A stretch of DNA of 64,000 nt, from contig DATFOS010000172.1 of the NCBI GenBank assembly GCA_035265325.1, forward strand, positions 1-64,000, in the 5' to 3' direction. The notes under the pieces were generated by a model. The model had not been told where the DNA came from. It was given only the letters and a program-made list of their open reading frames with translations, and ran no database searches. Below, piece after piece: positions 1-7,807 of this stretch (position 1 is its first letter; each line of letters opens with the position of its first letter). A program made the translations under genes and the position numbers. The stretch comes from DATCLS01 sp035265325 (lineage in GTDB: Bacteria; Actinomycetota; Acidimicrobiia; Acidimicrobiales; VFJN01).

Positions 1-1088
1 AGCTGCCACGCGACCTCGCACACCTGGGCCAGCGCCTGGGCGGGCACGGCCTCACCGAAGCACGACAGCCCGCCCGAGGGGTTGACCGGCACGCGGCCGC
101 CGAGGGCGGTGGCACCGTCGGCCAAGAGCCGCTCGGCCTCACCGACCGGGCACAGCCCGATGTTCTCGTACCAGTCGAGCTCGAGGGCGGTGGACAGGTC
201 GTAGACCTCGGCCAGCGACAGGTCCTCGGGGCCGAGACCCGACTCCTCGTAGCAGGCGTGGGCGATCGAGTCGCGGAAGCCCCGGTCCCCCGGCGCGACG
301 GCCACCGCCGAGTCGGTGCTCAGGTTCGGCATCTCGATCACGGTGTTGGGGAACGTCGGGGTCACCGTGGAGATCGCCCGGACCCGCACCGGGTCGGTGG
401 TGTGCCGCCGGGCGTAGGCCATCGACGAGACGACCACGGCGGCGGCACCGTCGGACGTGGCGCAGACCTCCAGCAGCCGCAGCGGGTCGGCCACCATCGG
501 GGAGGCGAGCACGTCGTCCGCGGTGACCTCCTTGCGGTAGCGGGCGTAGGGGTTGGCCAGGCCGTGGCGGGCGTTCTTGACCTTGACGGCGGCGAAGTCG
601 GCGTCGGTGGCGCCGTAGAGGTCCATCCGGCGCCGGGCGTAGAGGGCGAAGTACGCCGGGTTGGTCATGCCGAGCAGCCGGAAGCGCAGCCAGTCGGCGT
701 CGTCCCAGCGCTCGCCGGCGTTGGGGGCGAGGAAGCCCTTCGGCGTGGTGTCGGCCCCGACCACGAGGGCCACCTCGCACAGGCCGGCCAGGATGCGCGT
801 GCGCGCCACCTCGAGGGCGGCGGCACCCGAGGCGCAGGCGGCGTAGGCGGTGGCGACGCGGGCGCCGGTCCACCCCAGCGCCTCGGCCATGGTGGCTCCG
901 GCCACGTAGCCCGGGTACCCGTTGCGGACGGTCTCGCCGCCCACGATCAGCTGCACGTCGGGCCAATCGACGCCGGCGTCGTCGAGGGCACGCAGGGCGG
1001 CGGTGATGCCGTACTCCTGGAACGGGCGGCCCCACTTGCCCCACTCGTGCATCCCCACGCCGAGCACGGCCACGTCGTGGTCGCCCAT
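1..1088 (-). CDS. Thiolase / lipid-transfer (Ltp) family protein, 3' end cut by window edge
   Basis: Thiolase-fold protein, 362 codons visible; the last few dozen residues lie beyond base 1. It starts MGDHDVAVLG and has a canonical nucleophile motif AACASG with Cys85, then a C-terminal VNPSGGLSCFGE loop typical of SCP2/Ltp thiolases. The ATG overlaps the stop of the DUF35 gene (ATGA at 1086-1090), so it is the last visible gene of the ipdA-ipdB-DUF35 operon. Thiolase-DUF35 pairs usually form one complex, and DUF35 supplies an acyl-CoA-binding OB fold. Substrate unknown; a steroid-derived beta-ketoacyl-CoA is likely from context. Unlike the two Ltp proteins at 21207-23422, it keeps the catalytic Cys, so true thiolysis is plausible. 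Confidence 0.85.
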   Translation of the reverse strand, partial: MGDHDVAVLGVGMHEWGKWGRPFQEYGITAALRALDDAGVDWPDVQLIVGGETVRNGYPGYVAGATMAEALGWTGARVATAYAACASGAAALEVARTRILAGLCEVALVVGADTTPKGFLAPNAGERWDDADWLRFRLLGMTNPAYFALYARRRMDLYGATDADFAAVKVKNARHGLANPYARYRKEVTADDVLASPMVADPLRLLEVCATSDGAAAVVVSSMAYARRHTTDPVRVRAISTVTPTFPNTVIEMPNLSTDSAVAVAPGDRGFRDSIAHACYEESGLGPEDLSLAEVYDLSTALELDWYENIGLCPVGEAERLLADGATALGGRVPVNPSGGLSCFGEAVPAQALAQVCEVAWQ

Positions 1089-1558
1089 CACCGCTCCCCC
1101 GTCGGGCGCCAGCGCCACACCAGGTGCGCCACGCCGTCGACCTCGTACAGCGGCTCGACCACGAGCTCGACCGGCGCCCCCACCCGTAGGTCGTCGACGC
1201 CCACGCCCCAGGCGACCTGGCCCAGCACGACGAGGCGCTCCTCGGCCAGCTCGACGGCGGCGAGGGCGAAGGGCTCGAACGGGTCGGTGGCGGGGACGTA
1301 GGGCGGCGGCGGCTGGTACTGGGCGTCGGTGTACGACCACACCGTGCCGGTGCGGGACAGCTCGACGGTGGCGTGCTCGCGGCCGCGGCAGGCGGGGTTG
1401 CGGCACAGCGCCCCGGGCCGGGGCGGGAAGGCCACGGTCCCGCAGGCGGCGCAGCGCGAGCCCAGCAGGTGCGGGGCGTCGCCGGTGGTGAACCAGCCGT
1501 CGACGACGGGGACCGGCCCGGCGGGGCCGCGCCCCGGGCCCGTGTCGGTGGCGGTCAT
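1088..1558 (-). CDS. DUF35 / Zn-ribbon OB-fold protein, partner of thiolase
   Basis: 156-residue protein beginning MTATDTG. Near residue 40 there is a zinc ribbon with a CxxC knuckle (CAAC) followed by a second Cys pair (CRNPAC), and then a beta-rich OB fold. This is the standard DUF35 (ChsH2 C-terminal-like) layout. Its start overlaps the ipdB stop and its stop overlaps the thiolase start, both as ATGA, so it is translationally coupled to both. In the known ChsH2-Ltp2 aldolase the DUF35 domain binds the thiolase-fold subunit. By analogy this one should bind the following thiolase. No catalytic residues of its own are evident. Confidence 0.85.
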   Translation of the reverse strand: MTATDTGPGRGPAGPVPVVDGWFTTGDAPHLLGSRCAACGTVAFPPRPGALCRNPACRGREHATVELSRTGTVWSYTDAQYQPPPPYVPATDPFEPFALAAVELAEERLVVLGQVAWGVGVDDLRVGAPVELVVEPLYEVDGVAHLVWRWRPTGER

Positions 1559-2337
1559 CGCTCGGGCACCTCCTCGCTGCGCCGGTCGTCGGGGTCGATC
1601 ACCGTGCGCAGTAGCTGGAGCTCCTCGTCGGTGGGCCGCCGGGAGGTCGGCACCGCGTCCGGGACCACCAGGTCGAAGCCGGTGGCGGCCACGACCTCCT
1701 CGACGGTCACGCCGGGGTGGACCGACCGGAGGCGCATGCGATGGTCGGAGGTCTCGAAGTCGAGTACGCACAGGTCGGTGACCACGCGCCGCACCTCGTG
1801 GAAGCGGCCGGCGTCGCCGGGCAGGGCGGCCGCACGGTCGTAGCCGATGCCGCACACCGTGTCGACGCGCTCGCACACCACCTTCGGGCCGTGCCGGGGC
1901 ACCCAGTACGAGGTCACGTCGTTGATCGTGTTGCCCGGTGCGCCCCGGTAGCCGAGCAGCTGCACCCGGGGCCGGCCGTAGTCGCCGATGGCGGCGATGT
2001 TCTGGTTGCCGTAGCGGTCGACCTGGGTGGCGCCCATCATGATGTGGCGGCGGCCGCTCCAGACCCAGTCGAACATGTGGCGGTAGGGGTTGAAGTGCTC
2101 GACCACCCGGGCGTCGGGGTCGGGGGATGCCTCGTCGTTCGCGATCAGCGCCGCCTCCCCGTCGGTCATGGCCAGGTCGGGCTCGAAGCTGGCCCGGGCC
2201 AGGCGCCCGCCGATCATCGGGATGGTGCCGATGGGGTTGGCGAGCAGCTCGCCGTCGCCGCGGAAGCACTCGGCCACGGCCACGGCGCAGACGTCGGCCC
2301 GGCGCACGGCGGCCCGGGTGCCCTCCGTCGCCGTCAC
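1555..2337 (-). CDS. ipdB: IpdB, beta subunit of COCHEA-CoA ring-opening hydrolase
   Basis: 260-residue CoA-transferase-fold protein, close to Mycobacterium IpdB (about 250) in length and landmarks: TDGEA, the MMGATQVDRYGNQN stretch, GAPGNTIN and HPGVT. IpdAB is a type I CoA-transferase homologue that acts as a hydrolase, opening the last carbocycle of the steroid nucleus (COCHEA-CoA) during HIP catabolism. The GTG start overlaps the ipdA stop (GTGA), so the two subunits are translationally coupled, and the stop overlaps the DUF35 start. Annotation pipelines often mislabel this pair as glutaconate or 3-oxoadipate CoA-transferase. Confidence 0.93.
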   Translation of the reverse strand: MTATEGTRAAVRRADVCAVAVAECFRGDGELLANPIGTIPMIGGRLARASFEPDLAMTDGEAALIANDEASPDPDARVVEHFNPYRHMFDWVWSGRRHIMMGATQVDRYGNQNIAAIGDYGRPRVQLLGYRGAPGNTINDVTSYWVPRHGPKVVCERVDTVCGIGYDRAAALPGDAGRFHEVRRVVTDLCVLDFETSDHRMRLRSVHPGVTVEEVVAATGFDLVVPDAVPTSRRPTDEELQLLRTVIDPDDRRSEEVPER

Positions 2338-3197
2338 GCCGGCGCCTGCCGCGCCCGCGCCGCCTGGTACTCGGCCTCGGGCAGGTCGAGCCACTCGCGG
2401 CGGAACGCCTCCCACGCCTCGGGACTGGCCGCCGAGGCGGCGTAGCGGCGCTGGAAGGCCTCGTCGCGCTCGTAGTCGCCGGCGCACGAGGTCGGGTGGG
2501 CGCCGCCGGGCGCCTCGATCACGCCGTCGACCATGAGCCGGCTGATGAACAGGGCCTGCAGCGGGGCCTCCTTGGCCAGGTCCTCGGTGGGCACGACGCG
2601 CTCGACGGACACGAACCGCCGGCCCGTCGGTGCCGCCTGGAGGAACAGGTCGTCGAAGTAGGGGTCGGGCCCGAGGTAGGCGGCGTTGCCGGCCTGGTCG
2701 GCCCGGTTCACGTGCACGAAGGCGGCGTCGAGCGTGAGCGCCGGGGCGGCCACCAGCTCCTCGGCGTCGTCGTAGGGCGAGGTGACGGTGCGCAGGCGGG
2801 GATTGTCCCGGAACAGGTCGGAGCCGAGGCCGGCCCGCGACGGCAGGAACGGCACGCGCCAGGCGGCCGCCTGCAGGCCGAGCAGGAACAGCCCCTCGTC
2901 CCATGGCTCGTCCTCGATCGCGCCCGACTGGCGGGCCGACCGGAAGTGCGGCTCGAGCGGGATCGAGTCGAGCGACACGAAGGCGTAGACGAGCCGCCGC
3001 ACCTTCCCCGCCGCGCAGAGCATCCCCACGTCCGGCCCGCCCCAGGAGACGACGGTCAGGTCGTCGACGTCCGAGCGGAGCAGCTCGCGCACGACCGACA
3101 TGGGCTTGCGGCGGGCGCCCCAGCCGCCGATGCCGATCGTCATCCCGGAGGCGAGGGTGGCGACGGCCTCGGCCTCGGTCGTCCGCTTGTCCCTCAT
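2334..3197 (-). CDS. ipdA: IpdA, alpha subunit of COCHEA-CoA ring-opening hydrolase
   Basis: 287 residues from MRDKRTTEAE, matching mycobacterial IpdA (about 292) at GMTIGIGGWG near the N-terminus, FVSLDS, SGAIE, the glycine-rich segment around RAGLGS, YFDDLFLQAA and VEAPGGAH. It is the first gene of the leftward operon ipdA-ipdB-DUF35-thiolase. The start at 3197 aligns with the mycobacterial start; an in-frame ATG three codons upstream (3206) is possible. No clear Shine-Dalgarno sequence precedes either. Together with IpdB it should open the last steroid ring after EchA20 (31317) has cut the preceding one. Confidence 0.93.
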   Translation of the reverse strand: MRDKRTTEAEAVATLASGMTIGIGGWGARRKPMSVVRELLRSDVDDLTVVSWGGPDVGMLCAAGKVRRLVYAFVSLDSIPLEPHFRSARQSGAIEDEPWDEGLFLLGLQAAAWRVPFLPSRAGLGSDLFRDNPRLRTVTSPYDDAEELVAAPALTLDAAFVHVNRADQAGNAAYLGPDPYFDDLFLQAAPTGRRFVSVERVVPTEDLAKEAPLQALFISRLMVDGVIEAPGGAHPTSCAGDYERDEAFQRRYAASAASPEAWEAFRREWLDLPEAEYQAARARQAPA

Positions 3198-3359
3198 CGC
3201 CGTCATGATGGGCCGGGCTCGGGACGGGCGGCCCGGGAGCCGGGCGTCGCGGTCCCGACCAGTGGACCGTGGCCGGGGCCGGGCCGGCAGGCGCCGCCGG
3301 CGGCGTCCACACTGGCGGTGCGACCTCGCCGGGTCGTCCCACGTCATCGAGGGGGTGCG
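3198..3359. promoter_or_regulatory. Divergent intergenic region between ipdA and the acyl-CoA-ligase/KOR operon
   Basis: This 162-bp spacer must hold the promoters of both divergent operons. No KstR-type core (AAC-NN-GTT) and no KstR2-type CAAG-NN-CTTG palindrome is present. A partial inverted repeat, CCAGTGGAC at 3259-3267 and GTCCACACTGG at 3305-3315 (two extra bases in the right arm), is the only symmetry seen. A purine-rich GAGGGGG just before 3360 serves as ribosome binding site for the rightward operon. Confidence 0.4.
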
Positions 3360-4982
3360 GTGGGCCTGCTGGTCGGTGACATCCTCGCCCGCGCCGCAGC
3401 CGGACGCCCCGGCGCCGTCGGCGCCACCCTCGGCGGCACGAGCGCGACGTTCGCCGACCTGGACGCGGCCGCGGACCACACCGCCGCCGCCCTCGCCGGG
3501 CTGGGCGTCGGCCGCGGCCACATCGTCGCCTGGTGGGCGGGCACGTCGCTGCGCTGCCTCGACGGCTTCGTCGCCGCCGCCCGCCTCGGTGCCGCCTACG
3601 CGCCCGTCAGCCCGCTGCTCGGGCCGGACGAGGCCGCGGCCGCTGTCGGCCACCTCCGTCCCCGCCTGCTCGTGGCCGACGCCGCCCGCGCCGGTGACGC
3701 CGCCCGCATCGCCGGCGGGCTCGGCATCCCGTGCGCGGTCGTCGGCACGACCGGCGACGGGTCCACCGCCGACGCGTCCATGGCCGACCGGGGTACGCGG
3801 GACGGGACCGCCCACGACCTCGACGCCCGCACCGCCACCGCCGCCCGCCGCAACGGCACGGGCGGCACGGCCGGCCCCGCACGGGCTCGGGTCGCCGAGG
3901 ACGACCCCCACGTCGTCTACCTGACCAGCGGCACCACCGGGGCGCCCAAGGGCGTGGTCGTCAGCCATCGGGCCGGCTGGCTGCGCTCGTTCCCCGGCGC
4001 CGGCACGTTCTCGCTCGGCGTGACCGGCGGCGGCGGCATCCTCACGTGCTTCCCCCTGCACCACTACGGCGGCTGGCACTACGTGCTCGAAGCCTGGCAC
4101 GGCGGCCACCCGATCCACCTGGTCGAGCGCGCCACGGCCGACGACATGCTCGCGACCGCCGAGCGGTGGCGGCCCGGGGGCCTGTACGCCATCCCCGCCG
4201 TGTGGGACCGCCTGCTCGCCGCCGCCGGCCCCGACCTCGACCTCACCTCGGTGCGCCAGGCCGACACCGGCACGTCCGCCACGCCGCCGGACCTGCTGGT
4301 GCGCATCCGCGACCGCCTGCCGCAGGCGACGACCTCGGTCTTCTACGGCTCGACCGAGGCCGGCCACCACACGACGCTCCCCGACTGGGACGTACCCGGC
4401 CACCCGGGCAGCGTCGGGCGGGCCGCGCCCGGGATGCGGGTGCGCGTGTCCGTGGACGGCGAGGTGTGCGTCACCGGGCCCACGCTCATGACCGGCTACC
4501 TGCGCGACCCCGGGGCCACGGCGGCGGCCGTGGTCGACGGGTGGTACCGCACCGGCGACCTGGGCCACCTCGACGCCGACGGCTACCTGACCGTCACCGG
4601 TCGGGTGCGCGAGGTCATCCGCACCGGCGGGGAGACGGTGTCGCCCACCGAGGTCGAGGCGGCGCTGCGGGGCCTGCCCGGCGTGCGCGACGCCGCCGTC
4701 GTTGGCCTGCCCGACGAACGCTGGGGCGAGGTCGTGTGCGCCGCCCTCGTGCCCGACGACGGCGCCGCCGCACCCACGGTCGAGGCGGTCCGGGCGCACG
4801 TCGCCGGCCGCCTGGCGCCGTTCAAGCAGCCCCGCCGGGTCGAGGTGGTCGGCGCCGTGCCCCGCACGGGGGCGACCGGCCAGGTGCAACGGACGCTCCT
4901 GCGCGAGTCGCTCGCGCGGGCCGGCCGCCCCGCCGCAGCCGCCGGCGCGGTGGTCGCAGGGACCCCGAGCGGCGGGAGGTGA
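3360..4982 (+). CDS. Acyl-CoA synthetase-like (AMP-binding) protein lacking the conserved A10 lysine
   Basis: 540-residue ANL-superfamily protein. The P-loop YLTSGTTGAPKG (about residue 190), the YGSTEAG motif and the YRTGDLG motif are intact, as are the hinge and C-terminal domain. The catalytic lysine of the C-terminal A10 motif, normally TGK, reads TGQ (Gln508, codon CAG at 4881-4883). That lysine is needed for adenylation, so activity may be reduced or limited to the thioester half-reaction. A Thr/Asp/Gly-rich insert (about residues 128-178) precedes the P-loop. The GTG start is preceded by GAGGGGG. It is the first gene of the 2-oxoacid:ferredoxin oxidoreductase operon, so a role with that complex's substrate is likely. 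Confidence 0.8.
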   Translation: MGLLVGDILARAAAGRPGAVGATLGGTSATFADLDAAADHTAAALAGLGVGRGHIVAWWAGTSLRCLDGFVAAARLGAAYAPVSPLLGPDEAAAAVGHLRPRLLVADAARAGDAARIAGGLGIPCAVVGTTGDGSTADASMADRGTRDGTAHDLDARTATAARRNGTGGTAGPARARVAEDDPHVVYLTSGTTGAPKGVVVSHRAGWLRSFPGAGTFSLGVTGGGGILTCFPLHHYGGWHYVLEAWHGGHPIHLVERATADDMLATAERWRPGGLYAIPAVWDRLLAAAGPDLDLTSVRQADTGTSATPPDLLVRIRDRLPQATTSVFYGSTEAGHHTTLPDWDVPGHPGSVGRAAPGMRVRVSVDGEVCVTGPTLMTGYLRDPGATAAAVVDGWYRTGDLGHLDADGYLTVTGRVREVIRTGGETVSPTEVEAALRGLPGVRDAAVVGLPDERWGEVVCAALVPDDGAAAPTVEAVRAHVAGRLAPFKQPRRVEVVGAVPRTGATGQVQRTLLRESLARAGRPAAAAGAVVAGTPSGGR

Positions 4983-4984
4983 CC

Positions 4985-5587
4985 GTGCAGGCCGAGGTGA
5001 TCGTCACCGGGATCGGCGGCCAGGGCGTCCAGCTGTGCGCCAAGGCGCTGGCGATGGCCGCCGTGGCCGAGGGGCGCGAGGTGCTGCTGTCGTCGAGCTA
5101 CGGCGGCGAGATGCGCGGTGGGCAGACCGAGGCCTCGGTCGTGGTCGCCGACGCCGACCTGCGCTCGCTGCCGATCCTGCCCTCCACGTGGTCGGCGATG
5201 GCCATGCACCCGAAGTTCCTGGCACCCGTCGCCGCCCGCCTCCGCCCCGGCGGGCTCGCCGTCGTCAACACCGACCTGGTGGAGCCGGACGTCGTGGGGG
5301 CGAACGGCCTGCCACCGGGGACGACGGTCGTGGGCGTGGCGGCGGGGTCCGTCGCCGAGTCGGTGGAGGCGCCGATGGGGGCCGGGTTCGTGCTGCTCGC
5401 CGCCTACGCCGCCACCACCGGGATGGTGTCGGTCGCGGCGCTGGTCGAGGCCATGCGCCGGCTCGTCCCGCCGTACCGGGCGCAGCACGTCGCCGCCAAC
5501 GAGCGGGCGCTCGAGGCCGGGGCCGCCGCGGTCACGCCGCTGGCCGTCCCGGTGTGGGGCGACGTCGCCGAGGGAGCACCGGCGTGA
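4985..5587 (+). CDS. 2-oxoacid:acceptor oxidoreductase, gamma subunit
   Basis: 200-residue gamma-domain protein with the nucleotide/CoA-type motif GIGGQGVQ at its N-terminus and the SSYGGEMRGG and QTEASV segments typical of KorC/VorC/IorB gamma subunits. GTG at 4985 is chosen because GGAGG at 4975-4979 lies five bases upstream; GTG at 4979, which overlaps the ligase stop, is the alternative. It forms a four-gene complex with the ferredoxin, alpha and beta genes that follow. Four-subunit enzymes of this type convert a 2-oxoacid plus CoA to an acyl-CoA, CO2 and reduced ferredoxin. Confidence 0.88.
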   Translation: MQAEVIVTGIGGQGVQLCAKALAMAAVAEGREVLLSSSYGGEMRGGQTEASVVVADADLRSLPILPSTWSAMAMHPKFLAPVAARLRPGGLAVVNTDLVEPDVVGANGLPPGTTVVGVAAGSVAESVEAPMGAGFVLLAAYAATTGMVSVAALVEAMRRLVPPYRAQHVAANERALEAGAAAVTPLAVPVWGDVAEGAPA

Positions 5588-5922
5588 CCAGCCGCGTGCT
5601 GACCCGGGGCACGGTCGTCATCGACCGCGAGCGCTGCAAGGGCTGCGACCTGTGCATCGCCGCCTGCCCGCCGGACGTGCTCGTCATGTCCGAGGACGTC
5701 AACGCCATGGGCTACCGCTTCCCGCTGCTGCTCCCGGGCTGCACGGGGTGCCGGGCGTGCCATGCGGTGTGCCCGGACTTCGTGTTCTCGGTCTTCAAGT
5801 ACGTCGAGCCGGTGTGGCTGCCGACCGACGGGGTGGCCGACGACCAGGGTGACGACAGGGCCGCTGACACCGCGGACGACACGGCCGGTGACACGGCCGA
5901 CGACCGGGAGGAGCCCGCGTGA
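5584..5922 (+). CDS. 2-oxoacid:ferredoxin oxidoreductase, delta (2x[4Fe-4S] ferredoxin) subunit
   Basis: 112-residue polyferredoxin with two complete CxxCxxCxxxCP motifs: CKGCDLCIAACP near residue 20 and CTGCRACHAVCP near residue 55. These should bind two [4Fe-4S] clusters that relay electrons out of the complex. The C-terminal third is an Asp/Thr-rich tail that is probably disordered. The GTG start overlaps the gamma stop and its own stop overlaps the alpha start, both as GTGA, so expression is tightly coupled. Confidence 0.9.
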   Translation: MTSRVLTRGTVVIDRERCKGCDLCIAACPPDVLVMSEDVNAMGYRFPLLLPGCTGCRACHAVCPDFVFSVFKYVEPVWLPTDGVADDQGDDRAADTADDTAGDTADDREEPA

Positions 5923-7013
5923 CGGCGACCCTGCAGCAGGGCAGCGCGGCGGTGGCCGAGGCGGCCGTCGTCGCCGGGTGCCGGTTCTTCGCCGGCTACC
6001 CGATGCTGCCCTTCACCGACCTGCTCGAGCACATGGCCCGCCGCCTGCCCCAGGTGGGCGGCACGTGCATGAACGCCGAGACCGAGATCGAGGGCGTGAA
6101 CATGGTGCTCGGCGCGGCCGCCGCCGGGGCCCGGGCCGCGACCGGCTCGTGCGGCCAGGGCATCGCCCTGATGCAGGAGACGATCGCGGAGGCCGCCCTC
6201 AACGAGGTGCCGTTCGTGGTGTTCAACATGGCGCGGGGCCAGCAGGACTACTTCCAGTGCACCCGGGGCGGCGGCTGGGGCGACTACCGCACGATCACGC
6301 TGGCCCCCAAGGACGTCACCGAGGCGGTCGAGCACACGCAGCTGCTGTTCCATCTCGCCGACCTGTACCGGGCGCCCACGGTCCTCTACGGCGACTACCT
6401 GGTGGCCCACACGTGGATGGGCGTCGAGGTGGCGCAGCGCGAGTTCGGCCCGCTCCCGCCCAAGGACTGGGCGCTCGACGGCAGCCGGGGCGGCACCGGC
6501 CGGTCGCGCCAGGTCTGGACCTGGGCCATGGGCCGCGACGACGCCCCCGGGCCCGGCCCGGACGCCCACTGGCGGGCGGTGGCCGAGAAGTTCGACGCCA
6601 TCGCCGCCGCCGAGGCCCGCCACGAGGCCCACCTGACCGAGGACGCCGAGCACCTCATCGTCTCCTTCGGCTCCTCGGCACCCTTCGTCGAGCACGTGGT
6701 GGACGAGCTGCGCGAGGAGGGCCACCGCGTCGGCGCCTTCCGCCCGGTCACGCTGTGGCCGTTCCCCGAGGCCGCGCTGGCCGAGGCCGCCGAGGGCTGC
6801 CGCTCGGTGCTCGTGTTCGAGGTCAACGCCGGGCAGATGATCGACGACGTCCGCCTCGCCCTCGCCGGCCGCTGCCCCGTCGTGCCGATCGGCGGCGTGA
6901 GCATCGACGACAGCGGCATGCGCCAGGGCTCGGTCCTCGGCGCGGCCTCGATCCGCGAGCGCGCCCTGGCCGCCATGGCCCGCCACCCCGCCCCCGCAGG
7001 AGGCACCCGATGA
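5919..7013 (+). CDS. 2-oxoacid:ferredoxin oxidoreductase, alpha subunit
   Basis: 364 residues with the pyrimidine-binding and transketolase-C domains of KorA/VorA/PorA enzymes. Features include GCRFFAGYPMLPFTD (substrate side), NAETEIEG carrying the TPP-activating Glu, TGSCGQGIALM, and a C-terminal Rossmann-like half containing FGSSAPFVEHVV and RPVTLWPFPE. The GTG start overlaps the ferredoxin stop. Substrate cannot be read from sequence. Candidates in this setting are pyruvate released by HsaF, 2-oxobutyrate, or a dedicated steroid-derived 2-oxoacid. Confidence 0.88.
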   Translation: MTATLQQGSAAVAEAAVVAGCRFFAGYPMLPFTDLLEHMARRLPQVGGTCMNAETEIEGVNMVLGAAAAGARAATGSCGQGIALMQETIAEAALNEVPFVVFNMARGQQDYFQCTRGGGWGDYRTITLAPKDVTEAVEHTQLLFHLADLYRAPTVLYGDYLVAHTWMGVEVAQREFGPLPPKDWALDGSRGGTGRSRQVWTWAMGRDDAPGPGPDAHWRAVAEKFDAIAAAEARHEAHLTEDAEHLIVSFGSSAPFVEHVVDELREEGHRVGAFRPVTLWPFPEAALAEAAEGCRSVLVFEVNAGQMIDDVRLALAGRCPVVPIGGVSIDDSGMRQGSVLGAASIRERALAAMARHPAPAGGTR

Positions 7014-7807
7014 CCGGCTTCGTCCCCACCGACGCCCCGCCGGAACGACCGTCGCTCCAGGTGGCGTCGACCTCGGCGCCGCTCCAGGTCAGCGAGGACC
7101 ACCACCTCTGCCCGGGCTGCGGCCACCCGGTCGCCTGGCGCATCCTGCTGGAGGCGATCGACGAGCTGGCCATGGCCCAGCGGGCCATCGGCGTGGTCGG
7201 CCACGGCTGCTACACGAACATCGTCCGCCTCGCCGACATCGACTGGCTCCAGTGCCTGCACGGCCGGGCGCCGGCCGTCGCCACCGGCGTCAAGCGGGTG
7301 CACCCCGACGTGGGCGTGTTCACCCTGCAGGGCGACGGCGACATGGCGAGCGAGGGCCTGGCCGAGGTGCTGCACGCCGCCGCCCGCGGCGAGCGCATCA
7401 CGGCGATCATGCTGAACAACGGGGTGTTCGGCGACACCGGCGGCCAGATGACGGCGGCCAGCGTCGTCGGCCAGCGGACCAAGACCAGCCTGGAGGGCCG
7501 CGACCCCGCCGCCCACGGCTACCCCGTGCCCGTCGCCGACCTCGTCGCCCGCCTGCCCGGCACCGCCTACGTGGCCCGGGGCGCCGTCAACAACGCCGGC
7601 TCGGTGGCCAAGACCAAGCGCTACCTCAAGCGCGCCCTGGAGCTGCAGCTCGAGGGCGCCGGTTTCACGTTCGTGGAGGTCCTCACCATGTGCCCGACCG
7701 GCTGGTTCGTCCCCACCGCAGCGGGGCCGGACTACCTGTCCGAGACGTTCGAGCGGACGTTCCCCGTCGGCGAGCTGCACACGGACGCACCCGGGGCTGG
7801 TGGCTGA
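7010..7807 (+). CDS. 2-oxoacid:ferredoxin oxidoreductase, beta (TPP-binding) subunit
   Basis: 265-residue TPP-binding subunit. CPGCGH near residue 36 supplies a cluster/TPP-site cysteine pair. The thiamine-diphosphate motif runs from GDGD to the LNNGVFGDTGGQ segment, with Mg2+ bound by Asp and Asn. The ATG overlaps the alpha stop (ATGA). With gamma, delta and alpha it completes a four-subunit complex; no other 2-oxoacid dehydrogenase genes are in the window. Its stop overlaps the start of the next gene by eight bases. Confidence 0.9.
   Translation: MTGFVPTDAPPERPSLQVASTSAPLQVSEDHHLCPGCGHPVAWRILLEAIDELAMAQRAIGVVGHGCYTNIVRLADIDWLQCLHGRAPAVATGVKRVHPDVGVFTLQGDGDMASEGLAEVLHAAARGERITAIMLNNGVFGDTGGQMTAASVVGQRTKTSLEGRDPAAHGYPVPVADLVARLPGTAYVARGAVNNAGSVAKTKRYLKRALELQLEGAGFTFVEVLTMCPTGWFVPTAAGPDYLSETFERTFPVGELHTDAPGAGG

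Noticed and set aside
258..1301. Long plus-strand open frame (about 347 codons) opposite the thiolase and DUF35 genes
   Set aside because: Gly/Arg/Val-rich product without family features; the minus-strand frames match conserved thiolase and DUF35 motifs. Long spurious frames are expected at this GC content.
1555..3197. Assigning the ipdA-ipdB pair as a catabolic 3-oxoadipate or glutaconate CoA-transferase
   Set aside because: The residue patterns (MMGATQVDRYGNQN, SGAIE, YFDDLFLQAA) and neighbouring steroid genes fit IpdAB specifically.
3259..3315. CCAGTGGAC and GTCCACACTGG as an operator for ipdA and the KOR operon
   Set aside because: The repeat is imperfect (two extra bases) and 37 bp apart; too weak to list as an operator.
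2127..3359. N-terminal extension of the AMP-binding protein into the ipdAB region
   Set aside because: The frame is open but lies antisense to ipdA and ipdB, is Arg-rich, and a GTG with a good ribosome binding site occurs at 3360.
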